Positions 54,814 through 63,249 of a stretch of DNA of 64,000 nucleotides are shown here, in pieces. A program made the translations under genes and the position numbers. The stretch is from Solwaraspora sp. WMMA2056 (GTDB lineage: Bacteria; Actinomycetota; Actinomycetes; Mycobacteriales; Micromonosporaceae), in assembly GCF_030345095.1 (NCBI RefSeq), contig NZ_CP128360.1:6758001-6822000 (forward strand), given 5' to 3'. The notes beneath the pieces were generated by a model. It ran no database searches. It had not been told where the DNA came from and was given only the letters and a program-made list of their open reading frames with translations. Positions within the stretch are counted from its first letter, which is position 1. Each line of letters begins with the position of its first letter.

Positions 54814-57260
54814 CCGGCCGGGTTCCGCGCGTGCTCACCGGGGTCGTCCTGCTCGCCGTACCGCTGCTGCTGGCCCTCGCCGGTCCGACCCTGGTCGATC
54901 TGGCCCTGGTCGGCGACGGCGCGGCCCGGACCCGCCCGTTCGACGACAGCGGAATGCTCGGCACCGACTTCGTCGGCCGGGACGTCACCGAGCAGATCCT
55001 GCTCGGCGGCCGGTCCGTCGTCGCGGTCGCCGCAGCCGCGACCGCCCTGGCCTACCTGGTCGGCGTACCCGTCGGTCTGTTCGCCGCCCTCACCCGCCGC
55101 CGCTGGCTCGACGAGGCGCTCATGCGCCCGCTTGACCTGCTGCTCGCCGTCCCGTCCCTGCTGTTGCTCATCCTGCTCGCCGCGACCGCACCCCGGGGAC
55201 CGGTGACGCTGGTGGCCATCGTCGCCGTCATCGCCCTGCCGGAGATCGCCCGGATCACCCGCGCCGCGGCCCTGCCGCTGGCCCACGGCACCGTGATCGA
55301 AGCGATGCGCCTCTATCAGGAGACATGGTGGCGACGGGCGGTCGGCTACGTCGCCCGGGGCATCCGCCGGGTCCTGCTCGCCGACGCCGGGGTCCGGTTC
55401 ATCGGTGCCGTCTACCTGGTCGCCACCGCCAGTTTCCTGGGCATCGGCGTCGCTGCGGACGCCGCCGACTGGGCGGTCATGGTCGACCGCAACCGTACCG
55501 GGATCTTCCTGCAGCCATGGGCGGTCGTCGTGCCCGCCGCACTGCTCGTCGCGCTCGCGGTCGGAGTCAACCTGGTCACCGATCAGCTGCTGGCCACCCG
55601 GCACGAGACGACCGGCCCGACGGACACCCGCCCGTCCGGCCCGTCCGGCCCGTCCGGCCCATCCGGCCCGTCCGACACATCCGGTCCTTCACCGTACGGA
55701 AGGAATCCGACGATCCGGGTCGACGGCCTGTACGCCGACGCCGGTGGACAGCGGTTACTGCGCGACGTGTCGTTCACCGTGGCGGCCGGCGACGTCCTCG
55801 CCGTCGTCGGTCCGTCCGGCAGCGGTAAGACGACCCTCGGGCGGGCGCTGCTCGGCGAAGCCGGACCCGGCGTCCGGCTCGCCGGCACCATCGAGATCGA
55901 CGGTCGCCCGGTCACCCCTGACGCGCCGCCGGCAGGCGGCACCGTCAGCTACATCCCACAGCAACCAGCGGCCGCGCTGACTCCCGTACGCCGGATCGGT
56001 CCGGTGCTGCGCGAGATCGCCCGCCGGCACACCCCGGCGCCATCTCGCGGAACGCGGCGTGTGCTGATCCGGCAGGCGGTCCGGGCGGTGCTGGCCCGCG
56101 TCGGCCTGCCGGACGACCGCGACCTGCTCCGGCGCTACCCGCACCAGCTCTCCGGCGGCCAACAGCAACGGCTCGTCATCGCGCACGCCCTGCTGGCCGG
56201 TGCCCGCGTCCTGGTCGCCGACGAACCGACCACCGGGCAGGACAGCCTCAACCGCCGCGACGTCGCCACCGAACTGCGCCGTCTCGCCGCCGGCGGCGTC
56301 GCGGTCGTCCTGCTCACCCACGACCTGCACCTGGTACGGGCAGTTGCCGACGGCGCCCTCGTGCTCGACGAAGGTGCCGTCGTCGCCACCGGTCCACCGG
56401 ACGCGGTGCTGCATCGCACCGGCCCGGCCCGCCCGCCGACGACTCCGACCGCCGACGCGCCGGGCGGTACCGGCCAGCTACTGCGGGTCACCGGGCTCCG
56501 CGCAGTGCACCAGGGCGGCACGGTCCTGCACGGGATCGACGTGGCCATCCGCCCTGGGCAGCGCCTCGCCCTGGTCGGCCGCTCCGGCAGCGGAAAGACC
56601 ACCTTCGCCCGGTGTCTGGCCGGACTACACCCGCCGAGCGGCGGAAGTGTCGAACTCGACGGTCGCCGGCTCGCCGGCTCGATCGACCGGCGGGAGCCGG
56701 CCGACCTCGCCGCCGTGCAGTACGTCTTCCAGGATCCACGGGCCAGTTTCCAGTCGTATGCTCCGCTGCTCGACCAGGTCGCCCGCCCCGCCGTACGGCT
56801 GCACCGCCAACCGACCGCCGACGCCGCGCTGACCGCCCGGGACATGTTGCGCCAGGTCGGGATCGACGATGCCCTCGCCGTCCGCCGCCCCGACCGGCTC
56901 TCCGGCGGTGAACTTCAACGCGCCGCTCTCGCCCGTGCCCTCGTGGCCCGACCCCGCCTCCTCGTCTGCGACGAGATCACCTCCGGCCTCGACGGCGTCA
57001 ACCAGGACCGGATCCTCGATCTGCTCGACGGGCTGTGCCGCACCCACCACCTCGCGCTGCTGGTCATCACGCACGACCCCGACGTGGTCGGCCGGCTCGC
57101 CGACCACGTCACGGTGCTCGACCAGGGCCACGTCGTGGAACACGGTCCCGCCGCCACCCTGCTCACCGCCGGCCGGCAACCGCTGACCCGCGCACTTCTG
57201 GACCCCGACATGCCACGACCCGCAACCACGTTGAGTACCGACGAGATAGGCAGGACATGA
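54810..57260 (+). CDS. Fusion of DppC-type permease with two ABC ATPase domains
   Basis: 816 residues in one chain. Residues 1-262: permease with FDDSGMLGTDFVGRDVTEQILLGGRS and an EAA-like segment (TRAAALPLAHGTVIEAMRLY). Residues about 265-295: flexible linker with SGP repeats. NBD1: Walker A GPSGSGKTTL near 335, signature LSGGQQQRLVIAHAL near 447, Walker B VLVADEPT. NBD2: Walker A GRSGSGKTTF near 590, Q-loop QYVFQDPRASF, signature LSGGELQRAALARAL near 697, Walker B LLVCDEITSG. In oppABCDF systems these are three separate proteins (C, D, F). ATG overlaps the previous stop (ATGA); no internal stop or frameshift. Confidence 0.92.
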   Translation: MTGRVPRVLTGVVLLAVPLLLALAGPTLVDLALVGDGAARTRPFDDSGMLGTDFVGRDVTEQILLGGRSVVAVAAAATALAYLVGVPVGLFAALTRRRWLDEALMRPLDLLLAVPSLLLLILLAATAPRGPVTLVAIVAVIALPEIARITRAAALPLAHGTVIEAMRLYQETWWRRAVGYVARGIRRVLLADAGVRFIGAVYLVATASFLGIGVAADAADWAVMVDRNRTGIFLQPWAVVVPAALLVALAVGVNLVTDQLLATRHETTGPTDTRPSGPSGPSGPSGPSDTSGPSPYGRNPTIRVDGLYADAGGQRLLRDVSFTVAAGDVLAVVGPSGSGKTTLGRALLGEAGPGVRLAGTIEIDGRPVTPDAPPAGGTVSYIPQQPAAALTPVRRIGPVLREIARRHTPAPSRGTRRVLIRQAVRAVLARVGLPDDRDLLRRYPHQLSGGQQQRLVIAHALLAGARVLVADEPTTGQDSLNRRDVATELRRLAAGGVAVVLLTHDLHLVRAVADGALVLDEGAVVATGPPDAVLHRTGPARPPTTPTADAPGGTGQLLRVTGLRAVHQGGTVLHGIDVAIRPGQRLALVGRSGSGKTTFARCLAGLHPPSGGSVELDGRRLAGSIDRREPADLAAVQYVFQDPRASFQSYAPLLDQVARPAVRLHRQPTADAALTARDMLRQVGIDDALAVRRPDRLSGGELQRAALARALVARPRLLVCDEITSGLDGVNQDRILDLLDGLCRTHHLALLVITHDPDVVGRLADHVTVLDQGHVVEHGPAATLLTAGRQPLTRALLDPDMPRPATTLSTDEIGRT
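55630..55675 (+). repeat. 9-bp repeat coding for the SGP linker
   Basis: Tandem copies of GGCCCGTCC (one with a changed base) encode serial Gly-Pro-Ser units between the permease and the first ATPase domain. It marks the seam of the fusion. Confidence 0.85.
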
Positions 57261-57823
57261 ACGACCAGAACATCGGTCCGTACGAGATCCGCACGGCCAC
57301 GCCGCAGCACCTCGAGGGTGCCCGCAGCGTCATGCTCGACACCTTCTACCACGTCTTCGGCTACGGCTATCAGCCGCAGTGGCACGCCGACGTCATCGAT
57401 CTCGCCGGCACCTACCTACGGCCCGAGCGGCATGCACTGTTCGTCGCGGTCAAGGGCGACGAGGTCGTCGCCACCACCGCCGTACGCGCCGCCGCGCCGA
57501 ACAGCCCACCACATCCCCGCTGGCTCGTCGACCGTTACCCCGCGACGAGCACGGCCCAACTGTTCCGGGTCTACGTACGCCCCGAACACCGCCGCAACGG
57601 ACTGGCCCGCGCACTTGTCCGACGCGCCGTCGCATTCGCCACTGAACGGCCCGGCTATCAGACCGTCTACCTGCACACCGATACCCGCGTCCCCGGCGCG
57701 GAGGGATTCTGGCGAAGCGTCGCCGACGTCGTACACGACCCCCGCGACGGCAGCCCGCACGCCTCCCAGGTCGTTCACTTCGAAATCCCGATCTGCCACC
57801 GCAGCCTGCCCCAGACCGGGTGA
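57257..57823 (+). CDS. GNAT N-acetyltransferase
   Basis: 188 residues. Acetyl-CoA motif: LFRVYVRPEHRRNGLARALVRRAVAFA near 100-125, then YQTVYLHTDTRVPGAEGFWRSVADVV. Last gene of the operon, ATG overlapping the previous stop. It could acetylate an amine of the product or protect the producer by modification. Confidence 0.87.
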   Translation: MNDQNIGPYEIRTATPQHLEGARSVMLDTFYHVFGYGYQPQWHADVIDLAGTYLRPERHALFVAVKGDEVVATTAVRAAAPNSPPHPRWLVDRYPATSTAQLFRVYVRPEHRRNGLARALVRRAVAFATERPGYQTVYLHTDTRVPGAEGFWRSVADVVHDPRDGSPHASQVVHFEIPICHRSLPQTG

Positions 57824-57829
57824 CGGGTC

Positions 57830-57866
57830 CTCAGCCGTACCGCTCTGCTGGCTCTCAGCCGTACCG
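57830..57866. repeat. Duplicated 3' end of the WYL regulator gene
   Basis: CTCAGCCGTACCG occurs at 57830 and again at 57854. The second copy contains the stop codon and last codons (RYG) of the minus-strand WYL gene; the first repeats them 24 bp downstream. Confidence 0.75.
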
Positions 57867-58802
57867 TTCGACGAGCGCGGTGCCGATCGCGGCCAGCTGG
57901 TCCCGCACCCCGGCGGGGCCGGTCACCTCCAGCCATTCGACCTGCCAGGCGAGCTCGCCAGCGAGGGTGTACTCGCTGTAGCCACGGATCACGACCTCGA
58001 CGCGGCCGTCGGCGGTGGGACCGCCCACCTCGAGCCGGTCGCCGAGCGCCATCCGGAGCGTGGCTATGCCGTCGGGCGCGCAGACCGCCTGGATCTCGAC
58101 GGGCATCCGCCGGCGGTCGACCTCGTCGGCGATCTCCCGCCAGCTCTCGGCGAGGTCGAAGTCCGCAGGCCGGTGCACCGGATCGTCGGTCGGGTCGACG
58201 GACGACACCCGGTCGATCCGAAAGGTCCGCCGGCCGGTCTCCGTGGTGGCGACGAGGTACCACCACGGATCCTTGGCGACGATGCCCAGCGGGTGGACGG
58301 TCCGCTCGCTCACGGTGCCGGTGCTGTCGACGTAGCCGAACCGCACCTGGACGCCCCGGATCACCGCGTCCTGGAGTTCGTCGAGGAGGCGCGGCGGCGG
58401 GCGATCGGCCCGGCCCGCCCCCCATCGTTGCGGGTCGATCGCGATCGACGACGCCGCTGCCTGCGCCTGGGCCCGGAAGGGCTCCGGCAGGGCACGGACG
58501 AGCTTGCGCAGCGCGGTTTTCACGGCCGGCGTCGTGGCCGAGGCCGGGCCGGCGACCAGGAACAGGGCGCGGGCCTCGCCTGCGGTCAACCCGGACAGGT
58601 CGGTACGGGCACCGCCGACGAGGCGCCAGCCGCCGCCTCGGCCCTGCGTCGAGTACACGGGCACTCCGGCCATGGCCAGGGCGTCGAGGTCGCGGCGGGC
58701 GGTGCGTTCGGAGACCTCCAGCTCCCGGGCGACCTCCGCCGCCGTCACCTGCTCGCGCTGCTGCAGCAGCAGGAGTACGGCCACCAGCCGGTCGGTGCGC
58801 AT
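57855..58802 (-). CDS. WYL-domain transcriptional regulator
   Basis: 315 residues. N-terminal HTH: MRTDRLVAVLLLLQQREQVTAAEVARELEVSERTARRDLDALAMAGVPVY; WYL domain with WWYLVATTETGRRTFRIDRV and a C-terminal WCX-like extension ending VERYG. ATG 58802 fits the family exactly; an ATG at 58832 lies inside the palindromic operator and is rejected. Divergent from the epoxide hydrolase gene, which it likely controls together with itself. Same class as the frameshifted regulator near 42 kb. Confidence 0.92.
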   Translation of the reverse strand: MRTDRLVAVLLLLQQREQVTAAEVARELEVSERTARRDLDALAMAGVPVYSTQGRGGGWRLVGGARTDLSGLTAGEARALFLVAGPASATTPAVKTALRKLVRALPEPFRAQAQAAASSIAIDPQRWGAGRADRPPPRLLDELQDAVIRGVQVRFGYVDSTGTVSERTVHPLGIVAKDPWWYLVATTETGRRTFRIDRVSSVDPTDDPVHRPADFDLAESWREIADEVDRRRMPVEIQAVCAPDGIATLRMALGDRLEVGGPTADGRVEVVIRGYSEYTLAGELAWQVEWLEVTGPAGVRDQLAAIGTALVERYG

Positions 58803-58821
58803 GCCGCCAAGATTGTCAGAT

Positions 58822-58846
58822 AAACCGGTCATGAGGTGACCGGTTT
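58822..58846. promoter_or_regulatory. WYL-regulator operator
   Basis: AAACCGGTCA, 5-bp spacer, TGACCGGTTT: perfect 10-bp arms, 19 bp upstream of both divergent starts. Strong candidate for the binding site of the adjacent WYL protein. Confidence 0.8.
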
Positions 58847-58865
58847 TGGTCGGCAGGATGGCGGC

Positions 58866-59807
58866 ATGAACTTTCCCGAGCCCAGTCTTGTCCCCGTCAA
58901 CGGTGTGAAGCTCGAAGTCTTCGAAGCCGGCCGGCAGAATGCTGGCAAGCCGATCGTGCTCTGTCACGGCTGGCCGGAGCATGCCTACTCGTGGCGCCAC
59001 CAGATGCAGGCCCTGGCCCAAGCGAGCTACCACGTCATCGTCCCGAACCAGCGGGGCTACGGCAATTCGTCGCGCCCGAGCGAGGTGACCGACTACGACA
59101 TCGCGCACCTGTCGGGTGATCTCGTCGCGCTGCTCGATCACTACGGGTACGACGATGCCACCTTCGTCGGCCACGACTGGGGTGCGATGGTCGTCTGGGG
59201 GCTGACCCTGCTGCATCCGGACCGCGTCAACAAGGTGATCAACCTGAGTCTGCCGTACCAGGAGCGCGGCGAGACGCCCTGGATCGAGCTGATGGAATCC
59301 GTACTCGGTGGCGACTTCTATTTCGTCCACTTCAACCGACAGCCCGGTGTCGCGGACGCCGTGTTCGACGAGAACACCTTCCAGTTCCTGCGCAACCTGT
59401 ACCGGAAGAACCTGCCCCTGATGGAGCCTCGGCCCGGTATGGCGTTCATCGAGCTGGCCCGAGCGGAAGCGCCACTCGGTGAGCCGGTGATGAGCGACAG
59501 CGAACTGGCCGTCTTCGTCTCCGCCTTCGAGTCGACCGGTTTCACCGGCAGCATCAACTGGTATCGCAACCTCGACCGCAACTGGCATCTGCTGGCGGAC
59601 GTCGACCCGATCATCCGACAGCCCACGCTGATGATCTACGGCGACCGGGACATGATCGCGAAGTCCGACCGACTGGCCGACTTCGTGCCCAACGTGGACG
59701 TGGTCACCCTGGACTGCGGTCACTGGATCCAGCAGGAGAAGCCGGACGAGACGACCCGGGCGATCCTGACCTGGCTGGAACAGCAGGACGCCACCCGGGA
59801 CAGGTAG
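58866..59807 (+). CDS. Epoxide hydrolase-like alpha/beta hydrolase
   Basis: 313 residues. HGWPE oxyanion motif at 34-38, nucleophile D104 in GHDWGAMVV, lid tyrosine in INWYRNLDRNW, and catalytic His in CGHWIQQEKP near the C-terminus, the pattern of soluble epoxide hydrolases that open epoxides to diols. ATG 58866 is the only good start. Divergent from the WYL regulator with a palindrome between. Confidence 0.9.
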   Translation: MNFPEPSLVPVNGVKLEVFEAGRQNAGKPIVLCHGWPEHAYSWRHQMQALAQASYHVIVPNQRGYGNSSRPSEVTDYDIAHLSGDLVALLDHYGYDDATFVGHDWGAMVVWGLTLLHPDRVNKVINLSLPYQERGETPWIELMESVLGGDFYFVHFNRQPGVADAVFDENTFQFLRNLYRKNLPLMEPRPGMAFIELARAEAPLGEPVMSDSELAVFVSAFESTGFTGSINWYRNLDRNWHLLADVDPIIRQPTLMIYGDRDMIAKSDRLADFVPNVDVVTLDCGHWIQQEKPDETTRAILTWLEQQDATRDR

Positions 59808-59872
59808 ACCCTGACGGCGTCCTGACGACCCAGGGTGGCCGTCGACCCGAGGAGCTGAACTATCCTTCATGG

Positions 59873-61273
59873 ATGGAAGAATCCGAAAGCGGATACCGTT
59901 GGGAGACCGCCAGCGCAGGACAGATCCCGGCCGGCGCGGCACCCCACGGCTACGAGGAGGACGGCGCGCTGCTCTGGGTGTGCCGCGCCGAGCTGCACGG
60001 GGGTATGCACCCGGGCCGGGTCCGTCCTGATCTTGGTGCCGCCCTTATCGCCTGGGGCGGCGCGGAGGTCAGCGTCGACGAGTACGAAGTGCTGATGGAT
60101 CGCGGCGTCTGGGGCATCGGGTCAGACGGCGCAGTGCCGTCGGACGCGACGCCGGTGGGCCGGGAGCACAGCGGCGAACCGCTCTACGTCGCCCGTGCCG
60201 CGGTCGCGCCCGGCGCGCTGCACGTCGGCAAGGTGCGGCCCGCTTTCGGCGCGGCCAACATCGGGTACGGCAAGAACGAACGCACGGTCGCGACGTACGA
60301 GGTGCTGCTGGACCCGCAGCCGGCTCCTGCCGCACATGTCGACGACCGCACCGGCGTCCAGATGGAGCCCACCTACGCCGACTTCGGCACCGACCCGGCG
60401 CGCACCGGCAACGTGACCATCACCGGCATCGACCGGTCGTGGAACGCCGACGGTCACCTGGCCATCAATGCATGCGGCTCGGTCGAGCTGGAGTTCGACG
60501 TACCCGATCCGGGCGTCGTCGGCGAGGCATGCGTCGCCGTCGTGGCGCTCGCGTCGATGCTCTCCGGCTCGCCCGGACACGCCCCGCTGACCGTTCGCCT
60601 CAACGGCAGGCCACTGGCCGACCGGCTGCGGATCCCGAACGGCGGCGGGCTGCCGCAGCGGCTGATCTTCGCGGTCTCGGCCGAGGATCTGCTGGCCGGC
60701 CGCAATACGCTGCGGGTGGAAAGCGGTGGCGACGCCAAGAGCATGCTGTGGCTGTACCGGGTGACGATCGACCCGATGCACGCACATGACCAGGCCAGGT
60801 CGGCGCTCGAAAGCCAGCTGATCGCAGATCCGGTGCTGAGGTACGCCACCAGCCGGGGTGAGGTCACTCTCTTCATCGACCGGGGCGAGCATTGCCTGCT
60901 CGAGCACGTGGCCTGGGCGGACGAGTCCGGCGCCGAGTACGCCGTCACCTTCGAGGCCCAGCAAGCCGCCTTCTACGGCTGGTGTCGCCGGCCGGGCAAG
61001 CGACCGAAGGAGTTCCGGGGCCAGCTCATCGAACGTAGTCCCGCCACCAGGGATACCTCGCGATACGTGGCCCAGGAAGGCTGGGGTGGTGGCTGGTATC
61101 CCTCGCACGACCTCCTGCTCGCGGTGGGGGTGGGTGGTCGCCCGCTCACCCGGTTGGCCTGGCGCGACAACCGGGGCGGAAACGGCACGATCGCCTTCCG
61201 TGACGACACCTTCCTGGGGACCCACCAGCGGGTCGGAGAGGGCCCTGTCGGCTACCGGGGCCGAATGAGGTAG
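59873..61273 (+). CDS. DM9-repeat (DUF3421) protein with a C-terminal beta-sandwich
   Basis: 466 residues, no signal peptide. Two DM9 repeats: LLWVCRAELHGGMHPGRVRPDLGAALIAWGGAEVSVDEYEVL (about 35-75) and LYVARAAVAPGALHVGKVRPAFGAANIGYGKNERTVATYEVL (about 103-145). DM9 proteins of animals bind sugars; bacterial ones are little known. Residues 165-305 look like a galactose-binding or polysaccharide-lyase-type beta-sandwich (VELEFDVPDPG, LTVRLNGRPLADRL, NTLRVESGG). The last part has no name. No clear ribosome site; the start is provisional. Confidence 0.75.
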   Translation: MEESESGYRWETASAGQIPAGAAPHGYEEDGALLWVCRAELHGGMHPGRVRPDLGAALIAWGGAEVSVDEYEVLMDRGVWGIGSDGAVPSDATPVGREHSGEPLYVARAAVAPGALHVGKVRPAFGAANIGYGKNERTVATYEVLLDPQPAPAAHVDDRTGVQMEPTYADFGTDPARTGNVTITGIDRSWNADGHLAINACGSVELEFDVPDPGVVGEACVAVVALASMLSGSPGHAPLTVRLNGRPLADRLRIPNGGGLPQRLIFAVSAEDLLAGRNTLRVESGGDAKSMLWLYRVTIDPMHAHDQARSALESQLIADPVLRYATSRGEVTLFIDRGEHCLLEHVAWADESGAEYAVTFEAQQAAFYGWCRRPGKRPKEFRGQLIERSPATRDTSRYVAQEGWGGGWYPSHDLLLAVGVGGRPLTRLAWRDNRGGNGTIAFRDDTFLGTHQRVGEGPVGYRGRMR

Positions 61274-61340
61274 GAGCATCGCTGCCGGGCATCCCGGCCA
61301 GGCCGGACCACACCCCCTCACCCACACAGTCGGCCGGGAG

Positions 61341-62285
61341 TTACCGCTGGTTTCCCGCGCGCAGCCAGGCGATGTAGTCAGCGGCAGCCGCGGCGGTGTC
61401 GTACTGGGGGTTGAATCTGGTGTCCTCGCGCAGGCGGGTGATGTCGAGCCAGCTCACCGGGCGGCCTCCGCCCGAGGCAAGTTCGCACTGGAAGCCGGGC
61501 TCGACAGAGGCGATCGCGGTGACGACGTCGGCGTTGCTTGTGGCGCGACCAGAGGCGACGTTGTACGTGGAGTTGGTCAGCTTCTCGGCGAGCTGCAGCA
61601 GCGCGAGTGCGCGACCGGTGTCCTTGACGTAGAGCAGGTCGAGAGCGTCTTCGGCGTGCGGCGGTGCGAGGAGTCCGGACAGGTCGGGTTCGCTGCGCCG
61701 GGCTGCGGCATGAGCCAGGGAGGGCGCGGCGAAGAACGGGTCGGGCAGGTGTCCGCCGGGACCCCAGGTGCCGCAGATGCGGGCGTTGATGATGTCCACG
61801 TCGGTCACGTCTGAGAGGTGGCCGGCGAGGAGTTCGGTGATCTTCTTGAACGTCGGGATGGCGTGGACGTGCCCCAAGGGGATCGGCACGTCCTCGGTGA
61901 GCGCACCTTCAGAGGTGAAGCCGTAGACGCCGATGGTGCTGGCGGTGACGACGCGGCGCACACCCCAGGTCTGCGCGACGCGGACGATGTTGAGGAACGC
62001 CTCCAGGGCTCCTCCCGTCGCTCCGATCGGGTCGACGTCGGTCGCCGGCCAGGGCAGGGCGAGGGCGAGGTGCACGATTCCGGTGATCGGGTACCGCCGG
62101 CCGACGGCGAGCAGCGCGTCGAGGTCGGCGACGTCGGCCTGGACGACGTGGATGGGCAGGTCCGCCAGGTGTGGGGGGATTTGGGGGGTGCGGCGCTGGA
62201 GCAGGACGCACTCCTCGCCGGCCTCGGCGAGGGCGCGGACGGTGTGGGAGCCGATGAACCCGACCCCTCCGGTAACGATGATCAT
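61341..62285 (-). CDS. NAD-dependent epimerase/dehydratase (extended SDR)
   Basis: 314 residues. Cofactor loop MIIVTGGVGFIGSHTVRALAEAGEE at the N-terminus (GGxGFIG). The usual YxxxK motif is altered: after STIGVYGFTSEG the stretch HAIPTFKKITELL has F rather than Y at the expected position, so catalysis may differ. ATG 62285 has AAAGG upstream; longer frames run through the operator. Divergent from a MarR gene with a long palindrome between; substrate unknown. Confidence 0.85.
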   Translation of the reverse strand: MIIVTGGVGFIGSHTVRALAEAGEECVLLQRRTPQIPPHLADLPIHVVQADVADLDALLAVGRRYPITGIVHLALALPWPATDVDPIGATGGALEAFLNIVRVAQTWGVRRVVTASTIGVYGFTSEGALTEDVPIPLGHVHAIPTFKKITELLAGHLSDVTDVDIINARICGTWGPGGHLPDPFFAAPSLAHAAARRSEPDLSGLLAPPHAEDALDLLYVKDTGRALALLQLAEKLTNSTYNVASGRATSNADVVTAIASVEPGFQCELASGGGRPVSWLDITRLREDTRFNPQYDTAAAAADYIAWLRAGNQR

Positions 62286-62303
62286 GACAAGCCTTTCGCA
62301 GTA

Positions 62304-62336
62304 AGTCTGATCGTCAGCGGTACTGACGATCAGACT
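62304..62336. promoter_or_regulatory. Large MarR operator, 14-bp arms
   Basis: AGTCTGATCGTCAG, spacer CGGTA, CTGACGATCAGACT: perfect 14-bp arms between the divergent epimerase and MarR genes, ending 10 bp before the MarR start. Confidence 0.85.
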
Positions 62337-62346
62337 ATGCCCTAAG

Positions 62347-62793
62347 ATGGGAGCCGTGTCCACCGAGCCGAGCGCCACCGCTGACCCGCACGAGGTCCTG
62401 GGGTACCTCCTCAAGCACGCGGCCCTGAAGCTCACCGCGTTGACCGACGCAGCGCTCGAGCCACTGGGGATCGACAGCAAGGACTTCGGAGCGCTCCGGG
62501 TCCTGGCCCACCGGGAACCGACCTCGCAGCTGCAGGTGGCGCAGACCCTCGGTATCGACCGCACCACGATGGTCGCCTTGCTGGATGTACTTGAGCGCAA
62601 GGGCATCATCACGCGACGACCGGACCCCACGGACCGGCGCAGGAACGTCGTTGAGCTCACCGAACAGGGGTTGCAGACCTACGACGCGGCACAGGTGGCG
62701 TACGGGAAGGCCGAGAGCGCGTTCCTGGCCGGGATCAGTCCGAGTGCGACAAGTCAGCTTCGCCGGACACTGCGGACCCTCGTGGAGAACTGA
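62347..62793 (+). CDS. MarR-family transcriptional regulator
   Basis: 148 residues; winged HTH TSQLQVAQTLGIDRTTMVALLDVLERKGIITRRPDPTDRRRNVVELTEQG with the DRR wing. Start at ATG 62347, or GTG 62356. The palindrome 10 bp upstream is the likely binding site, controlling itself and the epimerase gene. Its 3' end overlaps the convergent coaD-like gene by 59 bp. Confidence 0.9.
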   Translation: MGAVSTEPSATADPHEVLGYLLKHAALKLTALTDAALEPLGIDSKDFGALRVLAHREPTSQLQVAQTLGIDRTTMVALLDVLERKGIITRRPDPTDRRRNVVELTEQGLQTYDAAQVAYGKAESAFLAGISPSATSQLRRTLRTLVEN

Positions 62794-63244
62794 CCCGACC
62801 CCCAGCGTCGTACGACGCACGGGCCGACTTCGCCGCATGCTGTGCTCGTGCGACGGTGGACGAGATGGCGGCCAGCTGCGGACGGGTCGGCAACCAGACG
62901 GTCCGGACACCGAGCCGCTCGTTCATCGCGGCGAGCTGGTGCTCGTAGTGGACGTCTGCAGCCGTACGCACGCCACGGACGATGACCGTGGCACCACGGC
63001 GCAGGCAGTAGGTGGCGGTCAGGCCGGCCCACGCGTCGACCTCGACGTTGCCCCAGTCCGCCGGGAGGGCGTCGCGCACGCGTACCGCCCTGGCCGTGGC
63101 CTCGGCGGTCGGTTGCTTGTCGGCGTTCACCGCCAGCAGCACGATGATCCGGTCGAACATCACCCGGGCACGGGCCACCAGGTCGCCGTGCCCCGGGGTG
63201 AACGGGTCGAACGTACCGGGATAGACCGCCAACGAACCGCGCAC
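62735..63244 (-). CDS. coaD: Phosphopantetheine adenylyltransferase-like protein (CoaD family)
   Basis: 169 residues. Nucleotidyltransferase motifs: YPGTFDPFTPGHGDL (TxGH) and the ISSTxxR-like AAISSTVARAQ; RGVRTAADVHYEHQLAAMNERL is the pantetheine region. CoaD makes dephospho-CoA from ATP and 4'-phosphopantetheine. The context is not the usual housekeeping one (no rsmD or rpmF nearby), and the C-terminal tail is long and unordered (SSPRGSAVSGEADLSHSD), overlapping the MarR gene. Probably a paralogue rather than the main enzyme. Follows the HD gene by 5 bp. Confidence 0.8.
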   Translation of the reverse strand: MRGSLAVYPGTFDPFTPGHGDLVARARVMFDRIIVLLAVNADKQPTAEATARAVRVRDALPADWGNVEVDAWAGLTATYCLRRGATVIVRGVRTAADVHYEHQLAAMNERLGVRTVWLPTRPQLAAISSTVARAQHAAKSARASYDAGGRVSSPRGSAVSGEADLSHSD

Positions 63245-63249
63245 CGACG

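Noticed and set aside
55630-55675. Possible CRISPR-like or satellite array
   Set aside because: The 9-bp units have no spacers and are in frame, coding for a Ser-Gly-Pro linker.
57855-59942. A 695-codon version of the WYL regulator
   Set aside because: The extension runs antisense through the epoxide hydrolase gene; the family start at 58802 and the operator at 58822 exclude it.
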